Below are positions 25,963 to 35,543 of a stretch of 64,000 nucleotides of DNA, piece after piece. The notes below the pieces were generated by a model. The model worked only from the letters and a program-made list of their open reading frames with translations. It did not search any database and was not told where the DNA came from. The stretch covers positions 62,001 through 126,000 of the forward strand of contig CAIMRY010000019.1 of NCBI GenBank assembly GCA_903843965.1, written 5' to 3'. The translations under genes and the position numbers were made by a program. Each line of letters starts with the position of its first letter. Position 1 is the first letter of the stretch. This DNA comes from an uncultured delta proteobacterium (GTDB lineage: Bacteria > Desulfobacterota > Desulfovibrionia > Desulfovibrionales > Desulfovibrionaceae).

Positions 25963-27437
25963 GCGTCCCCCTTGTTCGTATGGGGCTTCTTCGTGCGGGC
26001 CTGCTTTTTGCGAAGTCTTAGCAATTGCGCGGAAAAGGGCTTTTTGAGCTCCGGCGGCTGGCGCGTATCCACGAAGTTGGCCAGGCCGGGGAAGCCCGGC
26101 AGGCGCGGCAAAAGGTCCAGGTTCGGGTCCACGGCCCGGGCCGCGCCCACGGCCAGGCGGTAGAACAGCGGATGCAGGGCCAGAAACGAGTGCGCCGCTC
26201 CCGCCAGCCCCGTTCCACTCGATTGGCAGACCCGCTCGCGCAGGCGCAGCATCAGCCTCGGGTGGTCGATGCCGAGCGGGCAGGTGCGCTTGCAGGCCCC
26301 GCAGAGCGTGCAGCCGAAGGGCAGGTCGCGGGTGTCCTGCGCTGGCAGCAAAAGGCTGGACAAGAGCGCGCCGATGGGGCCGGAATACACGGAGCCGTAG
26401 GCGTGGCCGCCGATGGTCTGGTACACCGGGCAGGAGTTCAGGCAGGCCCCGCAGCGGAAGCACAACAGCGCCTCGCGCAGGATGGGCTCGGCCAGCACCT
26501 CGGAACGGCCATTGTCCAGGATGACGAGGTGCGTCTCGCGCGCGCCGTCCTGTTCATTCGGACGTCTCGGCCCGGTGAGCACGGACACGTACGAGGACAT
26601 CTTCTGCCCCGTGGCGCTGCGCGGCAGCACGCGCAGGATGTCCGCCGCGTCCTCAAGGGTGGCCGCCACCTTCTCCAGGCTCATGACCGCCACGTGCACC
26701 GGCGGGCAGGTGGTGGACATGCGGATGTTGCCCTCGTTCTCCACCAGAATGACGCTGCCGGTTTCGGCCACGGCGATGTTGACCCCGGTGACGCCCAGGT
26801 CTGCGGCCAAAAACTTCTCGCGCAGGGCTTTGCGCGCCAGGAGCGTCAGCTCCGGGATGCTCGCGGCGTCGCTCAGGTTCTCCTGGCCGGGCAGGCCGTC
26901 CAGACCGGACAGGCCGAGCAGGCCCAGCTTCGCGCGGAACAGCGCGGCCACATCGGCGCGGGACTTGTGGATGCAGGGCGCGATGATGTGCGAGGGCGGC
27001 TCCCCGGCCAGCTGCACGATGAACTCTCCCAGGTCGGTCTCCCAAACCTCCATCCCGGCAGCCTCCAGCGCGGGGTTGAGCGCGATCTCCTCAGTGACCA
27101 TGCTCTTGCCCTTGACCACGACCTTGGCCCCGCAGTCCTGGGCGATGCCGGTGATGATCTCGCGCGCCTGGGCCGCGTCCGCCGCCCAGTGGACCCGTGT
27201 TCCGGCGGCTGTGGCGGTTTGCTCCAGCTGCTCCAGCAGCTCCGGCAGGCGGGACAGGGCCGCCAGCCGCGCGGCCCGGGCCCGGGCGAAATGCGTTTCG
27301 CGGTCGGCAAAGGTCTCCAGCGCGGCCCCGCGCTTGGCCTGAAAGTAGCGGGTGGCATGGTCCAGCACGGCACGCAGGGTGGCGTCGTGGCAGGCCTTTT
27401 CGCTCTGTTCGCGAAAATCGCGCGGGTTTATCTCCAT
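25959..27437 (-). CDS. lutB: LUD-domain / 4Fe-4S protein, LutB-like
   Basis: An iron-sulfur subunit of an LutABC-like lactate dehydrogenase. The 492-residue protein has an N-terminal LUD domain (VVKGKSMVTEEI, ETDLGEFIVQLA, THVAV-like region) and two ferredoxin clusters, CFRCGACLNSCP and CTLCGACKRTCP. A basic Lys/Arg tail follows. It overlaps lutA-like by 10 bases upstream and lutC-like by 4 bases downstream. Confidence 0.86.
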   Translation of the reverse strand: MEINPRDFREQSEKACHDATLRAVLDHATRYFQAKRGAALETFADRETHFARARAARLAALSRLPELLEQLEQTATAAGTRVHWAADAAQAREIITGIAQDCGAKVVVKGKSMVTEEIALNPALEAAGMEVWETDLGEFIVQLAGEPPSHIIAPCIHKSRADVAALFRAKLGLLGLSGLDGLPGQENLSDAASIPELTLLARKALREKFLAADLGVTGVNIAVAETGSVILVENEGNIRMSTTCPPVHVAVMSLEKVAATLEDAADILRVLPRSATGQKMSSYVSVLTGPRRPNEQDGARETHLVILDNGRSEVLAEPILREALLCFRCGACLNSCPVYQTIGGHAYGSVYSGPIGALLSSLLLPAQDTRDLPFGCTLCGACKRTCPLGIDHPRLMLRLRERVCQSSGTGLAGAAHSFLALHPLFYRLAVGAARAVDPNLDLLPRLPGFPGLANFVDTRQPPELKKPFSAQLLRLRKKQARTKKPHTNKGDA

Positions 27438-28192
27438 GTCGGGCCTCCAGTCAGGGCTCCGGTCAGGGCTCCTTGCAGCCCCAGGTCGAGCCCGTGGTCG
27501 AGCGCCTGGGCCGCGTGCAGCGGGCGCACCGGGCGGCCCAGGCGGGCCAGGTAGCCGCTGATGTTCATGAGGCAGCTGGGCTCGGCGCTGACCAGGATCT
27601 CCGGGTCCAGGGCCAGCAGCTCGTGGGCCTTGTCCTCCAGCAGGGACTCGGACACGGCGGGGAACTGCAGGCTGAACAGCCCGCCAAAGCCGCAGCAGCG
27701 CTCCGGCCGCTCCGGCTCCAGCAGGGTCAGGCCGCGCACGGCGGACAACAGCCGCTGCGGCGCGTCGGAGCCGTCCATCTGGCAGGAGCGGTGCAGGGCG
27801 GCGCGGACGTTCCACTCCGCCCCGATGTCCGGCGCTCCGGGCAGGGAAAGCACGAATTCGCAGAACTCGAACACCCGCCCGGCCAGGTCCAGGGCGCGGG
27901 CGTGGTCCGGCGTGCCGGGCGCAAAGAGTTCCGGGTAGGTGCGCAGCATTTTGGCGCAAGAGCCCGACGGGCAGACCACGGGCGCAGGCCCGGCGAACAG
28001 CTCCAGGCTGCGCAGGGCCAGGGCCCGGGCGCGGGCCACATCGCCGGTCTTCCAGGCCATCTGGCCGCAGCAGGTCTGCACCCTGGGGTGGTCCACACCC
28101 ACGCCCAGGCGCTCCAGCACGGAAACCACGGCCAAGCCGATCTCGGGCAGGCAGTCCTCCACCAAACAGGGGATCATCAGGGTGATGCGCAT
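27428..28192 (-). CDS. lutA: Cysteine-rich (CCG) domain protein, LutA-like
   Basis: A CCG-domain subunit like LutA/GlpC/HdrB. The two cysteine-rich motifs are visible: TCCGQMAWK and ERCCGFGG, each with an upstream single Cys (IPCLVE; HRSCQ). It has 254 residues from ATG 28192; the in-frame start 12 codons upstream has less support. It is the first gene of the lutABC-like unit. The C-terminus contains a 12-bp in-frame repeat (GALTGALTGG). Confidence 0.84.
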   Translation of the reverse strand: MRITLMIPCLVEDCLPEIGLAVVSVLERLGVGVDHPRVQTCCGQMAWKTGDVARARALALRSLELFAGPAPVVCPSGSCAKMLRTYPELFAPGTPDHARALDLAGRVFEFCEFVLSLPGAPDIGAEWNVRAALHRSCQMDGSDAPQRLLSAVRGLTLLEPERPERCCGFGGLFSLQFPAVSESLLEDKAHELLALDPEILVSAEPSCLMNISGYLARLGRPVRPLHAAQALDHGLDLGLQGALTGALTGGPTWR

Positions 28193-28328
28193 GGACGGGG
28201 AAGTACGCGGGAGCGCGGCAAGAGGCAAGGGCCGGGAGCGCGCGGGCGCTGTTTCGCCCCCTGTGTTGACGCCGCCCGGCGCACCGGGCTACATTGGTGG
28301 CACAACCCGAACCCCCGCGAGGTGGCCC

Positions 28329-29282
28329 ATGCGCGTCGCCGTCATCGGCCGCACCCAGATGCTCCACGACGCCGCCCTGGCCCTGGTCCGGGCCGGGCAC
28401 GAGGTCGGTTGCGTGCTCACCGCCCCGGCTGCGCCAGAGTACACCCGCACCGAGGCCGACTTTGAGCGCCTGGCGCGGCAGCTCGGCTGCCCGTTTCTCT
28501 GCGCGCGCAGCGCGTCCTCGTCCGAGGTTTTGACCCTCTTGTCCGGCTGCGACGTCGGGGTGAGCATGAACTGGGTCGGCGTGCTCGGGCCATTGGTGCT
28601 GGGACTGTTCCCGCTGGGCGTGCTCAACGCCCACCCCGGCGAGCTGCCGCGCTACCGGGGCAATGCCTGCCAGGCCTGGGCCATCCTGCGCGGGGAAGAG
28701 CGCCTGGCCCTGACCATCCACGTCATGCAGCCGGGGCAGCTGGACTGCGGGCGCGTGGTGCACCAGGAGTTCCTGCCCCTGTCGCCGGAGGTGGCCAACG
28801 CCCAGGTCTGGGCCTGGCTGGAGACCGCAGTGCCGCAAGGCTTCGTGGCGGCGCTGGAGGCGCTGGCCCGCGACCCCGGCTTCGCCCTGTACGAGGCCCG
28901 CGCCGACGACACGGCGGGCTTTCGGGGCTACCCGCGCCTGCCGGAGGACGGCTACATCGACTGGACCCGGCCCGCAGCAGACATCGTCCGGCTGGTGCGC
29001 GCCAGCGGGCCGCCGCTGCCCGGAGCCTACACCTATGCCAGCATTGGCGGGCAGGTGGACAAACTTGCCATCCTCGAAGCTTGCGCCCAGGCCGAGCCCT
29101 TCCGCGACCTGGCCGAGCCCGGCCACGTGCTGCACAATGATCCGGACAGCGGGGTTTCGCTTGTGGCCTGCGGCGCAGGCGTGCTGGAGCTTTTTCGCTG
29201 CTGCGACAGTGCGGGCCGGGCCGGGAGTGGCGGAGCATCCGGCTGCGGCTTGGGCTGCGGGCCGAGAACATGGTGTGGATGA
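28329..29282 (+). CDS. Formyltransferase-family protein (sugar N-formyltransferase-like)
   Basis: It transfers a formyl group from N10-formyl-THF. The core has the family signature NAHPGELPRYRG and the downstream LTIHVMQPGQLDCG. A linker domain like ArnA/sugar formyltransferases follows (LPEDGYIDWTRPAADIVRLVRA, PPLPGAYTY). The position beside a surface-sugar cluster favours a sugar-nucleotide substrate over methionyl-tRNA. The last 25 or so residues are Gly/Cys rich and unlike the family, which could reflect a late frameshift. It is divergent from lutA. Confidence 0.75.
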   Translation: MRVAVIGRTQMLHDAALALVRAGHEVGCVLTAPAAPEYTRTEADFERLARQLGCPFLCARSASSSEVLTLLSGCDVGVSMNWVGVLGPLVLGLFPLGVLNAHPGELPRYRGNACQAWAILRGEERLALTIHVMQPGQLDCGRVVHQEFLPLSPEVANAQVWAWLETAVPQGFVAALEALARDPGFALYEARADDTAGFRGYPRLPEDGYIDWTRPAADIVRLVRASGPPLPGAYTYASIGGQVDKLAILEACAQAEPFRDLAEPGHVLHNDPDSGVSLVACGAGVLELFRCCDSAGRAGSGGASGCGLGCGPRTWCG

Positions 29283-29330
29283 TGGGGGGCGGGAGGGGAT
29301 GAACAGAACACGATTCCGCGCATCCTGCTG

Positions 29331-29359
29331 TTGACGTTTGTCCTGTTTTTCTGTACGAA
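29331..29359 (+). promoter_or_regulatory. Possible promoter of the nonulosonate cluster
   Basis: TTGACG (29331-29336) lies 17 bases from TACGAA (29354-29359). The -10 match is weak. It is the only reasonable pair in the 83-base gap before the winged-helix gene that leads the pse operon. Confidence 0.3.
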
Positions 29360-29365
29360 CTACGC

Positions 29366-29890
29366 ATGCTCACGCAGTTGTTCACATCCAAAACACGCAT
29401 CAAGCTTCTCTTGAAGCTGTTCCTGAATCCGGGAGTGTCCTGCTATCTGCGGGAGCTGGCCAAGGAGTTCGCTCTCTCGCCCAATGCCCTCAAGGAGGAG
29501 CTCGACAGCCTGTCGAACGCCGGGTATCTCACCCGCACACAAAACGGCCGCTCGGCGTACTTTGGGGCCAACACGGAGCACCCATTCTTCCCGGAGATCC
29601 ATTCCATCGTGCGCAAGACCCTGGGCATCGACAAACTCCTGGACGAGGTGCTGGCCAGCTTGGGGAAGGTCGAGGCGGTCTACATACTGGACGACTATGC
29701 CCTGGGCAAGGACACGGGACTGATCGACCTTCTGGTGGTGGGCGAGGTGGACCGCACGCGCCTGGGGGAACTGGCCCGCATCACCGAGGACAGGATCAAT
29801 CGCAAGGTCCGCGTCATGCCCATTCTGGCCGAGGACTTTGCGAAAAGCCAAGACATCTTCCTTACTCGGCCCCACTGGAAACTCTTATAG
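29366..29890 (+). CDS. ArsR-type winged-helix regulator with nucleotidyltransferase-like C-terminal domain
   Basis: Residues 1-75 form a winged helix (CYLRELAKEFALSPNALKEELDSL, then YLTRTQNGRSAYFGAN). Residues 80-174 look like a degenerate MNT-type nucleotidyltransferase domain (VYILDDYALGKDTGLIDLLVVG). It lies 10 bases before pseB, so it is probably co-transcribed and may regulate the glycan operon. Its DNA target and any enzymatic activity are unknown. Confidence 0.75.
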   Translation: MLTQLFTSKTRIKLLLKLFLNPGVSCYLRELAKEFALSPNALKEELDSLSNAGYLTRTQNGRSAYFGANTEHPFFPEIHSIVRKTLGIDKLLDEVLASLGKVEAVYILDDYALGKDTGLIDLLVVGEVDRTRLGELARITEDRINRKVRVMPILAEDFAKSQDIFLTRPHWKLL

Positions 29891-29900
29891 AGGCGGCACC

Positions 29901-30875
29901 ATGTTCGAAGGCAAAGTCATCCTCATCACCGGCGGCACGGGCTCCTTTGGTCGAGCCTTCGCCCACACCCTGCTGACCCAGCACAACCCGGCCAAGGTCA
30001 TCATCCTGAGCCGCGACGAACTCAAACAGTACGAGATGGCCCAGGATTTCTCCGGGCACGAAAGCATCCGTTTCTTCCTGGGCGATGTGCGCGACAAGGA
30101 CCGCCTGTACCGCGCCTTCCGGGGCGTGGACGTGGTCATCCACGCGGCCGCGCTCAAGCAGGTTCCCGCTGCGGAGTACAACCCCTTCGAGGTCATCAAG
30201 ACCAACATCATGGGCGCGCAGAACATCATCGACGCGGCCATCGACACCCAGGTCTCGCATGTCCTGGCCCTCTCCACCGACAAGGCCGCCGCGCCCATCA
30301 ACCTCTATGGCGCCACAAAGCTCTGCTCGGACAAGCTGTTCATCGCGGCCAACGCATACGCGGGCACCGGCCGCACCCGGTTTTCCGTGGTGCGCTATGG
30401 CAATGTGCTGGGCAGCCGCGGCAGCGTCATCCCCTTCTTCCAGGAGCAGCGCAAGTTGGGCTTTCTCCCCGTCACGGACCCGCGCATGACGCGGTTCTGG
30501 ATCACCCTGCAGCAGGGCATGGACTTCGTCACCAAAAGCCTGTCGCGCATGGTCGGGGGCGAGCTTTTCGTGCCGAAGCTGCCCAGCATGAACATCATGG
30601 ACCTGGCCCGCGCCATGTGCCCCGAGTGCCGCATCGAGACTGTCGGCATACGCCCCGGCGAAAAGCTCCACGAGATCATGATACCGCGCGACGAGGCGCG
30701 GAACACCCTGGAGTATGAAGACCATTTCGTCATCACGCCCAACTTCCGCTTCTTTGAAGAACGCTATGACAAGAGCACGGCCACCCCGGTGTCCGAGGAC
30801 TTTGAGTACAATTCGCTGGACAACCCCTGGAAGCTTTCCATTGAATCGCTGCGGGAGCACCTTGAGGTCATATGA
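29901..30875 (+). CDS. pseB: UDP-N-acetylglucosamine 4,6-dehydratase (inverting)
   Basis: The first enzyme of pseudaminic acid synthesis: it dehydrates and C5-epimerises UDP-GlcNAc. The 324-residue SDR has GGTGSFGRAF (NAD loop), RDELKQYEM, HAAALKQVPAAEYNPFE and STDKAAAPINLYGATK, all hallmarks of PseB/FlaA1 and not of the retaining LegB enzymes. It ends in an ATGA overlap with pseC. Confidence 0.93.
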   Translation: MFEGKVILITGGTGSFGRAFAHTLLTQHNPAKVIILSRDELKQYEMAQDFSGHESIRFFLGDVRDKDRLYRAFRGVDVVIHAAALKQVPAAEYNPFEVIKTNIMGAQNIIDAAIDTQVSHVLALSTDKAAAPINLYGATKLCSDKLFIAANAYAGTGRTRFSVVRYGNVLGSRGSVIPFFQEQRKLGFLPVTDPRMTRFWITLQQGMDFVTKSLSRMVGGELFVPKLPSMNIMDLARAMCPECRIETVGIRPGEKLHEIMIPRDEARNTLEYEDHFVITPNFRFFEERYDKSTATPVSEDFEYNSLDNPWKLSIESLREHLEVI

Positions 30876-31987
30876 TCCCCTACGGACGCCAAAGCATTAG
30901 CGAGGACGACGTTACGGCCGTCTGCGAGGCCTTGCGCTCGGACTGGCTGACCACCGGCCCGCGTGTGGAGGCCTTTGAACGCGCGGTGGCCGGGTATTGC
31001 GGCGCGGACTTTGGCGTGGCCGTGTCCAACGGCACGGCGGGGCTGCACTGCGCCATGCACGCCCTGGGCATCGGCCCCGGCGACGAGGTCATCGTCCCCG
31101 CCATGACCTTTGCCGCCACGGCCAATTGCGTGCGCTACGTGGGGGCCACCCCCGTGTTCGCCGATGTGGACCCCGGCACCCTGCTGCTGCCCCCCTCCGA
31201 GGTCGAGCGGCTGATCTCCCCGCGCACGCGGGCGGTCATCGCCGTGGACTACGCGGGCCAGCCCTGCGACTACGACGCGCTGCGCCGCATTTGTGTTGCG
31301 CACAAGCTCTTTCTCGTGGCCGACGCCTGCCACTCCATCGGAGCGGAGGCGGCGGGCCGCAGAACAGGCGCCCTGGCCGACCTCACCGTCTTCAGCTTCC
31401 ATCCGGTGAAGCACATCACCACGGGCGAAGGCGGCATGGTCGTCGGGGCCGACCCGAAGCTGGAGCACCGGCTGCGCCGCTTCCGCAACCACGGCATAGA
31501 CTCCGAGTTCCGCCAGCGCAGCGAGCAGAACACCTGGCGCTACGAGATGATCGAACTGGGCATGAACTACCGCATCACGGACATCCAGTGCGCCCTGGGC
31601 GCCTCGCAGTTGACGAGGCTGCCGCATTTTCTGGAACGCCGCCGCGACATCGCCGCACGCTACGACCAGGCCTTTGCCGGGAGCCCCGTGCGGCCCCTGG
31701 CCACCGTCCCTGGCGTGCGGCACGCCTATCACCTCTATGTTGTACGCGTGGCGGACCGGGACCACGTCTTCAGCGCCTTGCGCGCTGCGGGCATCGGCGC
31801 GAACGTGCACTACATCCCCGTGCACCTGCACCCCTATTACCGCCGGACGCAAAACACCGGGCCAGGGCTGTGCCCCAACGCCGAGTCGGCGTACGCGGAG
31901 ATTCTGAGCCTGCCCCTGCATCCGGGCTTGTCCGACGGGGATGTGCAGACCGTCATCCGCGAAACCGTGCGGGCCGCAGGGGGCTAG
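30872..31987 (+). CDS. pseC: UDP-4-amino-4,6-dideoxy-N-acetyl-L-altrosamine transaminase
   Basis: A PLP aminotransferase of the DegT/PseC family acting on the PseB product. The 371-residue protein has PYGRQSI at the start, SNGTAGLH, DACHSIGA and the PLP lysine in FSFHPVKHITTGEGG. The next gene starts right after its stop. Confidence 0.93.
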   Translation: MIPYGRQSISEDDVTAVCEALRSDWLTTGPRVEAFERAVAGYCGADFGVAVSNGTAGLHCAMHALGIGPGDEVIVPAMTFAATANCVRYVGATPVFADVDPGTLLLPPSEVERLISPRTRAVIAVDYAGQPCDYDALRRICVAHKLFLVADACHSIGAEAAGRRTGALADLTVFSFHPVKHITTGEGGMVVGADPKLEHRLRRFRNHGIDSEFRQRSEQNTWRYEMIELGMNYRITDIQCALGASQLTRLPHFLERRRDIAARYDQAFAGSPVRPLATVPGVRHAYHLYVVRVADRDHVFSALRAAGIGANVHYIPVHLHPYYRRTQNTGPGLCPNAESAYAEILSLPLHPGLSDGDVQTVIRETVRAAGG

Positions 31988-33055
31988 ATGGCCGCGCAGC
32001 TCACCATCCGCGCCGACGCCAGCTCCACCGTGGGGACAGGACATGTCATGCGCATGCTTGCGCTCGGGCAGGAGTGGGCCGCACAGGGCGGGCAGGTGCA
32101 GTTCCTCGGGCGCATCGAGGCCGAACCGTTGCGGGCGCGCATCGCTGCGGAAGGTTTCGGGTTTGCTGGGCTCGGGGCCGTGCATCCGGACCCGTCTGAC
32201 CTCTCGACGCTGCTGGAGCACAGCGCCCAGGGAGGGTGGGTGGCGCTGGACGGCTACCATTTCGACACCGGTTACCAATGCGCCGTGCGCGCTGCCGGGC
32301 GCAATAGCCTCGTCATGGATGACATCTGCGACAGGCGCGCCTACGATGCGGACATCTACCTGAACCAAAACATGGGAGCGGAGACCCTGCGCCCTGTGCT
32401 CAATTCCGAGGCCCTGCGCCTGATCGGGCCGCGATACGCGCTGCTGCGCCGCGAGTTCCTGGAGGCGCGCCCTGCGGATACGCCGCACCCAAAGCGCGCC
32501 CGCAACATCCTGGTGACCTTTGGCGGCGCGGACCCGGACAATGTCTCCGGGCTTGTGCTGCAGGCCCTGGCCCTGCTGGCGGACCCGGGCATGAACGTCA
32601 CGGTGGTTGTCGGCGCAGCCAATCCGCATGCGGACGCCCTGCGCGCCCTGGCCGCCACCCTGCCAGGCAGGTGCACGTTGCTGCATGCCGTCAGCGACAT
32701 GCCGGGGCTCATGGCCTGGGCCGACCTCGCCGTGTCCGCCGCAGGCAGCACCTGCTGGGAGCTCATGTTCATGGGTGTGCCCTTCGCCTGCCTTGTCCTG
32801 GCGGACAACCAGGCGGGAATAGCCCGGCGGCTCCAGGAGGTCGGGTCGGCCTTGTCCTTTGGGCCGGCGGGAGAGCTGGACGCCCGGAGCCTGGCCGCGC
32901 TGTTGGAGCCCCTTGCCGCGGATGCGCATGCGCGGGCTGCGCTCGTCCGGTGCTGCGCAGCGCAGGTGGACGGGAGAGGGGCCTCCAGAGTGGTGGAGAG
33001 CATGCTCAGCCAATGCGGCGCTGTACAACCTGCACCCTTGGATCGTGGACTATGA
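31988..33055 (+). CDS. pseG: UDP-2,4-diacetamido-2,4,6-trideoxy-L-altropyranose hydrolase
   Basis: It removes UDP in pseudaminic acid synthesis. The GT-B-fold protein of 355 residues begins with IRADASSTVGTGHVMR and carries VTFGGADPDN and the AGSTCWELMFMGVP loop. It overlaps the following synthase by 4 bases. No PseH-type GNAT acetyltransferase is fused to it or adjacent, although PseH should act between PseC and PseG. Confidence 0.9.
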   Translation: MAAQLTIRADASSTVGTGHVMRMLALGQEWAAQGGQVQFLGRIEAEPLRARIAAEGFGFAGLGAVHPDPSDLSTLLEHSAQGGWVALDGYHFDTGYQCAVRAAGRNSLVMDDICDRRAYDADIYLNQNMGAETLRPVLNSEALRLIGPRYALLRREFLEARPADTPHPKRARNILVTFGGADPDNVSGLVLQALALLADPGMNVTVVVGAANPHADALRALAATLPGRCTLLHAVSDMPGLMAWADLAVSAAGSTCWELMFMGVPFACLVLADNQAGIARRLQEVGSALSFGPAGELDARSLAALLEPLAADAHARAALVRCCAAQVDGRGASRVVESMLSQCGAVQPAPLDRGL

Positions 33056-34101
33056 AAAGCCTCACCATCGGAAATCGGGAGATCGGCCCTGGTAGGCCCT
33101 GTTTCATCATTGCGGAGGTGGGCGTCAACCACAACGGCGACCCGGATCTGGCCCTCGAAATGATCGACGCCGTGGCCGCCGCCGGGGTCGATTGCGTGAA
33201 GTTCCAGACCTTCCATGCCGATGAATTCATGAACTCCCCGGACCAGTTCTATGAGTATCGTTCCCAAGGCAAGCTGGTGAAGGAATCCATGCTCGCCATG
33301 TTCAAGCGGTTGGAACTCAAGCAGGAGGCCTTCGCCGTCCTCTTTGAACATGCCCGCAAACGGGGAATCCTGGCCCTGTCCACGCCGACGGACCGGCAGG
33401 CCGTCGACCTTTTGGAGCGGATCGGCACTCCCGCATTCAAGATCGGTTCCGACGACATCGTCTATACCCCCTTCATCCAGCATGTGGCGGGGAAGAAGAA
33501 GCCGGTGATCATCTCCTGCGGCATGGCCAACGCCTCGGATGTGGACCGGGCCGTGGACGCCGTGCTCTCCCAGGGCAACGACCAGCTGGCCATTCTGCAT
33601 TGCGTCTCCCTCTACCCCACCCCGCCTGCGGAAGTGAATCTCCGGCGGATCAGCACGCTGCAAGCCATGTACGACTTCCCCATCGGATACTCGGACCACA
33701 CCGACGGGATTTCAGCCTGTCTGGGCGCCGTGGCCCTTGGGGCCTGCCTGCTGGAGAAGCATTTCACCCTGGACAAGAACCTGTCCGGCCCGGACCACTG
33801 GTTCTCGGCCGACCCGCACGAGCTGAAAGCACTGGTGGATCAGGTGCGCATCATGGAGGCCCAGCTCGGCCATGGCCGCATCTGGCCCTCGGCTGGCGAG
33901 CGGGAAATGGCCTCCGCCTGCCGCCGTTCCATCATCGTCGCCCGGGATCTCCCGTCGGGGCACATGCTGCGCGAGGAGGACCTGGCCTTCCAGCGGCCCG
34001 GCACGGGCATCATGCCCTATGACCTGGACAAGGTCCTGGGGCGCGCCACCCTGCGCCCACTCCTGCGCGGGGCGATGCTGACCCACGCCGACATGGAGTA
34101 G
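33052..34101 (+). CDS. pseI: Nonulosonic acid synthase (PseI/NeuB family)
   Basis: It condenses the 6-deoxy-diacetamido hexose with PEP to a nine-carbon sugar. The 349-residue protein has an N-terminal TIM barrel (IIAEVGVNHNGD, VDCVKFQTF, YPTPPAEVNL, GYSDHTDGI, EKHFTLDKNLSGPDH) and a C-terminal SAF/antifreeze domain (about 285-349). PseI is favoured by the PseB/C/G context. The sequence alone would also allow a legionaminate or sialate synthase. Confidence 0.88.
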   Translation: MKSLTIGNREIGPGRPCFIIAEVGVNHNGDPDLALEMIDAVAAAGVDCVKFQTFHADEFMNSPDQFYEYRSQGKLVKESMLAMFKRLELKQEAFAVLFEHARKRGILALSTPTDRQAVDLLERIGTPAFKIGSDDIVYTPFIQHVAGKKKPVIISCGMANASDVDRAVDAVLSQGNDQLAILHCVSLYPTPPAEVNLRRISTLQAMYDFPIGYSDHTDGISACLGAVALGACLLEKHFTLDKNLSGPDHWFSADPHELKALVDQVRIMEAQLGHGRIWPSAGEREMASACRRSIIVARDLPSGHMLREEDLAFQRPGTGIMPYDLDKVLGRATLRPLLRGAMLTHADME

Positions 34102-34104
34102 AAC

Positions 34105-34857
34105 ATGTCCCATTCCAGCCAGGACAAACACGGCGAGCAGCGCTTCTGGGACAAGATGGCCCGGGAGCGTATTTATGCGGCTTTCGACAAGCACGAATAT
34201 CTGGAAATGTTCGACAAGACCCTGGGAACAGACCTCACCGGGCAGCGCATCGTTGACATTGGCTGCGCTTCGGGGGTTTCGGCTGCGCTGCTGGCTTCGC
34301 GCGGGGCCGAGGTGGTCGGGCTCGACATTTCACCGGAACTCATCGAGCAGGCCAAGACCCTGTGGCCGGAATACGGCGGGCAGATACACTTCGCCACAGG
34401 AGACGCCGAAAGGCTGGAACTTGAGGACGGCTCGGTGGACGTCTGTTTTTTCGGCGGGGTCTTGCATCATTTCCCGGAAAGGGAAAGGGTCTACCAGGAA
34501 TGCCTGCGGGTGCTTAAACCTGGTGGCCGGTTCCTGGCTCTGGAGCCCAACCGCCTGGATTTCTTTGAACGCATTGAATGGGCCGTGGCCGATCTGCGAG
34601 GAAAACTCTCACCCAACGAATACCCCATCGACCCGAACACGATGAAGCAGGAGCTCAGGCAGGCCGGATTTCAGAATGCCCGCTTCTTCGTCACCCGGAG
34701 CGACATCCCGGTGCTGGCGCAGATCCCCTTTGTCCGGAGGTGGTTCAGCCGCCAGAAGGGCTTTGGCTTCAAGCGGCCAATATTGCGTTTTGCCAACGCT
34801 TTTCGCGCCCCGGACAGCAGGGGAACGTTTTTTGTCATCGAAGGGACCAGGCCATGA
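34105..34857 (+). CDS. Class I SAM-dependent methyltransferase
   Basis: The 250-residue protein has motif I VDIGCASGVSA, then GLDISPELI and GGVLHHFPER. It lies 3 bases after the synthase and overlaps the next methyltransferase. It probably O- or N-methylates the nonulosonate or a precursor; the acceptor is unknown. Confidence 0.8.
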   Translation: MSHSSQDKHGEQRFWDKMARERIYAAFDKHEYLEMFDKTLGTDLTGQRIVDIGCASGVSAALLASRGAEVVGLDISPELIEQAKTLWPEYGGQIHFATGDAERLELEDGSVDVCFFGGVLHHFPERERVYQECLRVLKPGGRFLALEPNRLDFFERIEWAVADLRGKLSPNEYPIDPNTMKQELRQAGFQNARFFVTRSDIPVLAQIPFVRRWFSRQKGFGFKRPILRFANAFRAPDSRGTFFVIEGTRP

Positions 34858-35543
34858 CCGACATTCCTTTTAGCTGGGCGGCATTCTGGGACGAGAAGGC
34901 GCTCGCCCCCACCGATTTCCAGGCCACTGGCCGCAGCATCATGGACATCCCCGGCTTTTTGGTTACCGTGCGAGAAATCGTGAGGATTCTGCAGCCCAAG
35001 AAGCGCGGCACGCTGCTGGACCTCGGCTGTGGAACCGGCATCATTTCCCTTGCGTTGAGCCCCTGGGTTCGGCGCATCCACGGGGTCGACATCAGCCCGG
35101 CCATGGTTGACCGGGCCAAGGTCAATTGCGCCCTGGCGCCAAATGTTGAGTTTTCCTTGGGCACGGTGACAGATCCTGGCGTCGCTGGCCCCTTCGACCG
35201 CGTGCTGGCCTACAGCATCCTCCAGTACCTGGCCACTGAGGATGAACTTTCAACGGCTTTTGTCGCACTTAGGCGCCTGCTGCCGAAATCGGGACGGGCT
35301 CTTTATGCCGCCAACCCGGACCCTGCCCGCAAGGAGGCTTATTTCCAGGCCGCCATCCAGCCGGGCACCCCGGAGGATGTAAAGCAGAAGATCGTCGAGG
35401 TCACGGCCAAGACCCTGTGGGTCGGGCCGGACAGAATGGTCGCGCTGGCCCGCGAGCAGGGGCTGGAGGCCAAGGCCCTGCCGATCTCCAAGGGCATCTG
35501 GCAGCATTTCTACATGTATGACCTGGTGGTGTGGCATGGATAG
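34854..35543 (+). CDS. Class I SAM-dependent methyltransferase
   Basis: The 229-residue protein has motif I LLDLGCGTGIISLAL and HGVDISPAMV. It is a second methyltransferase in the operon, not closely similar to the one before, so the sugar may carry two methyl groups or one acts on another substrate. It starts in an ATGA overlap; its stop overlaps the acyltransferase start. Confidence 0.8.
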   Translation: MTDIPFSWAAFWDEKALAPTDFQATGRSIMDIPGFLVTVREIVRILQPKKRGTLLDLGCGTGIISLALSPWVRRIHGVDISPAMVDRAKVNCALAPNVEFSLGTVTDPGVAGPFDRVLAYSILQYLATEDELSTAFVALRRLLPKSGRALYAANPDPARKEAYFQAAIQPGTPEDVKQKIVEVTAKTLWVGPDRMVALAREQGLEAKALPISKGIWQHFYMYDLVVWHG

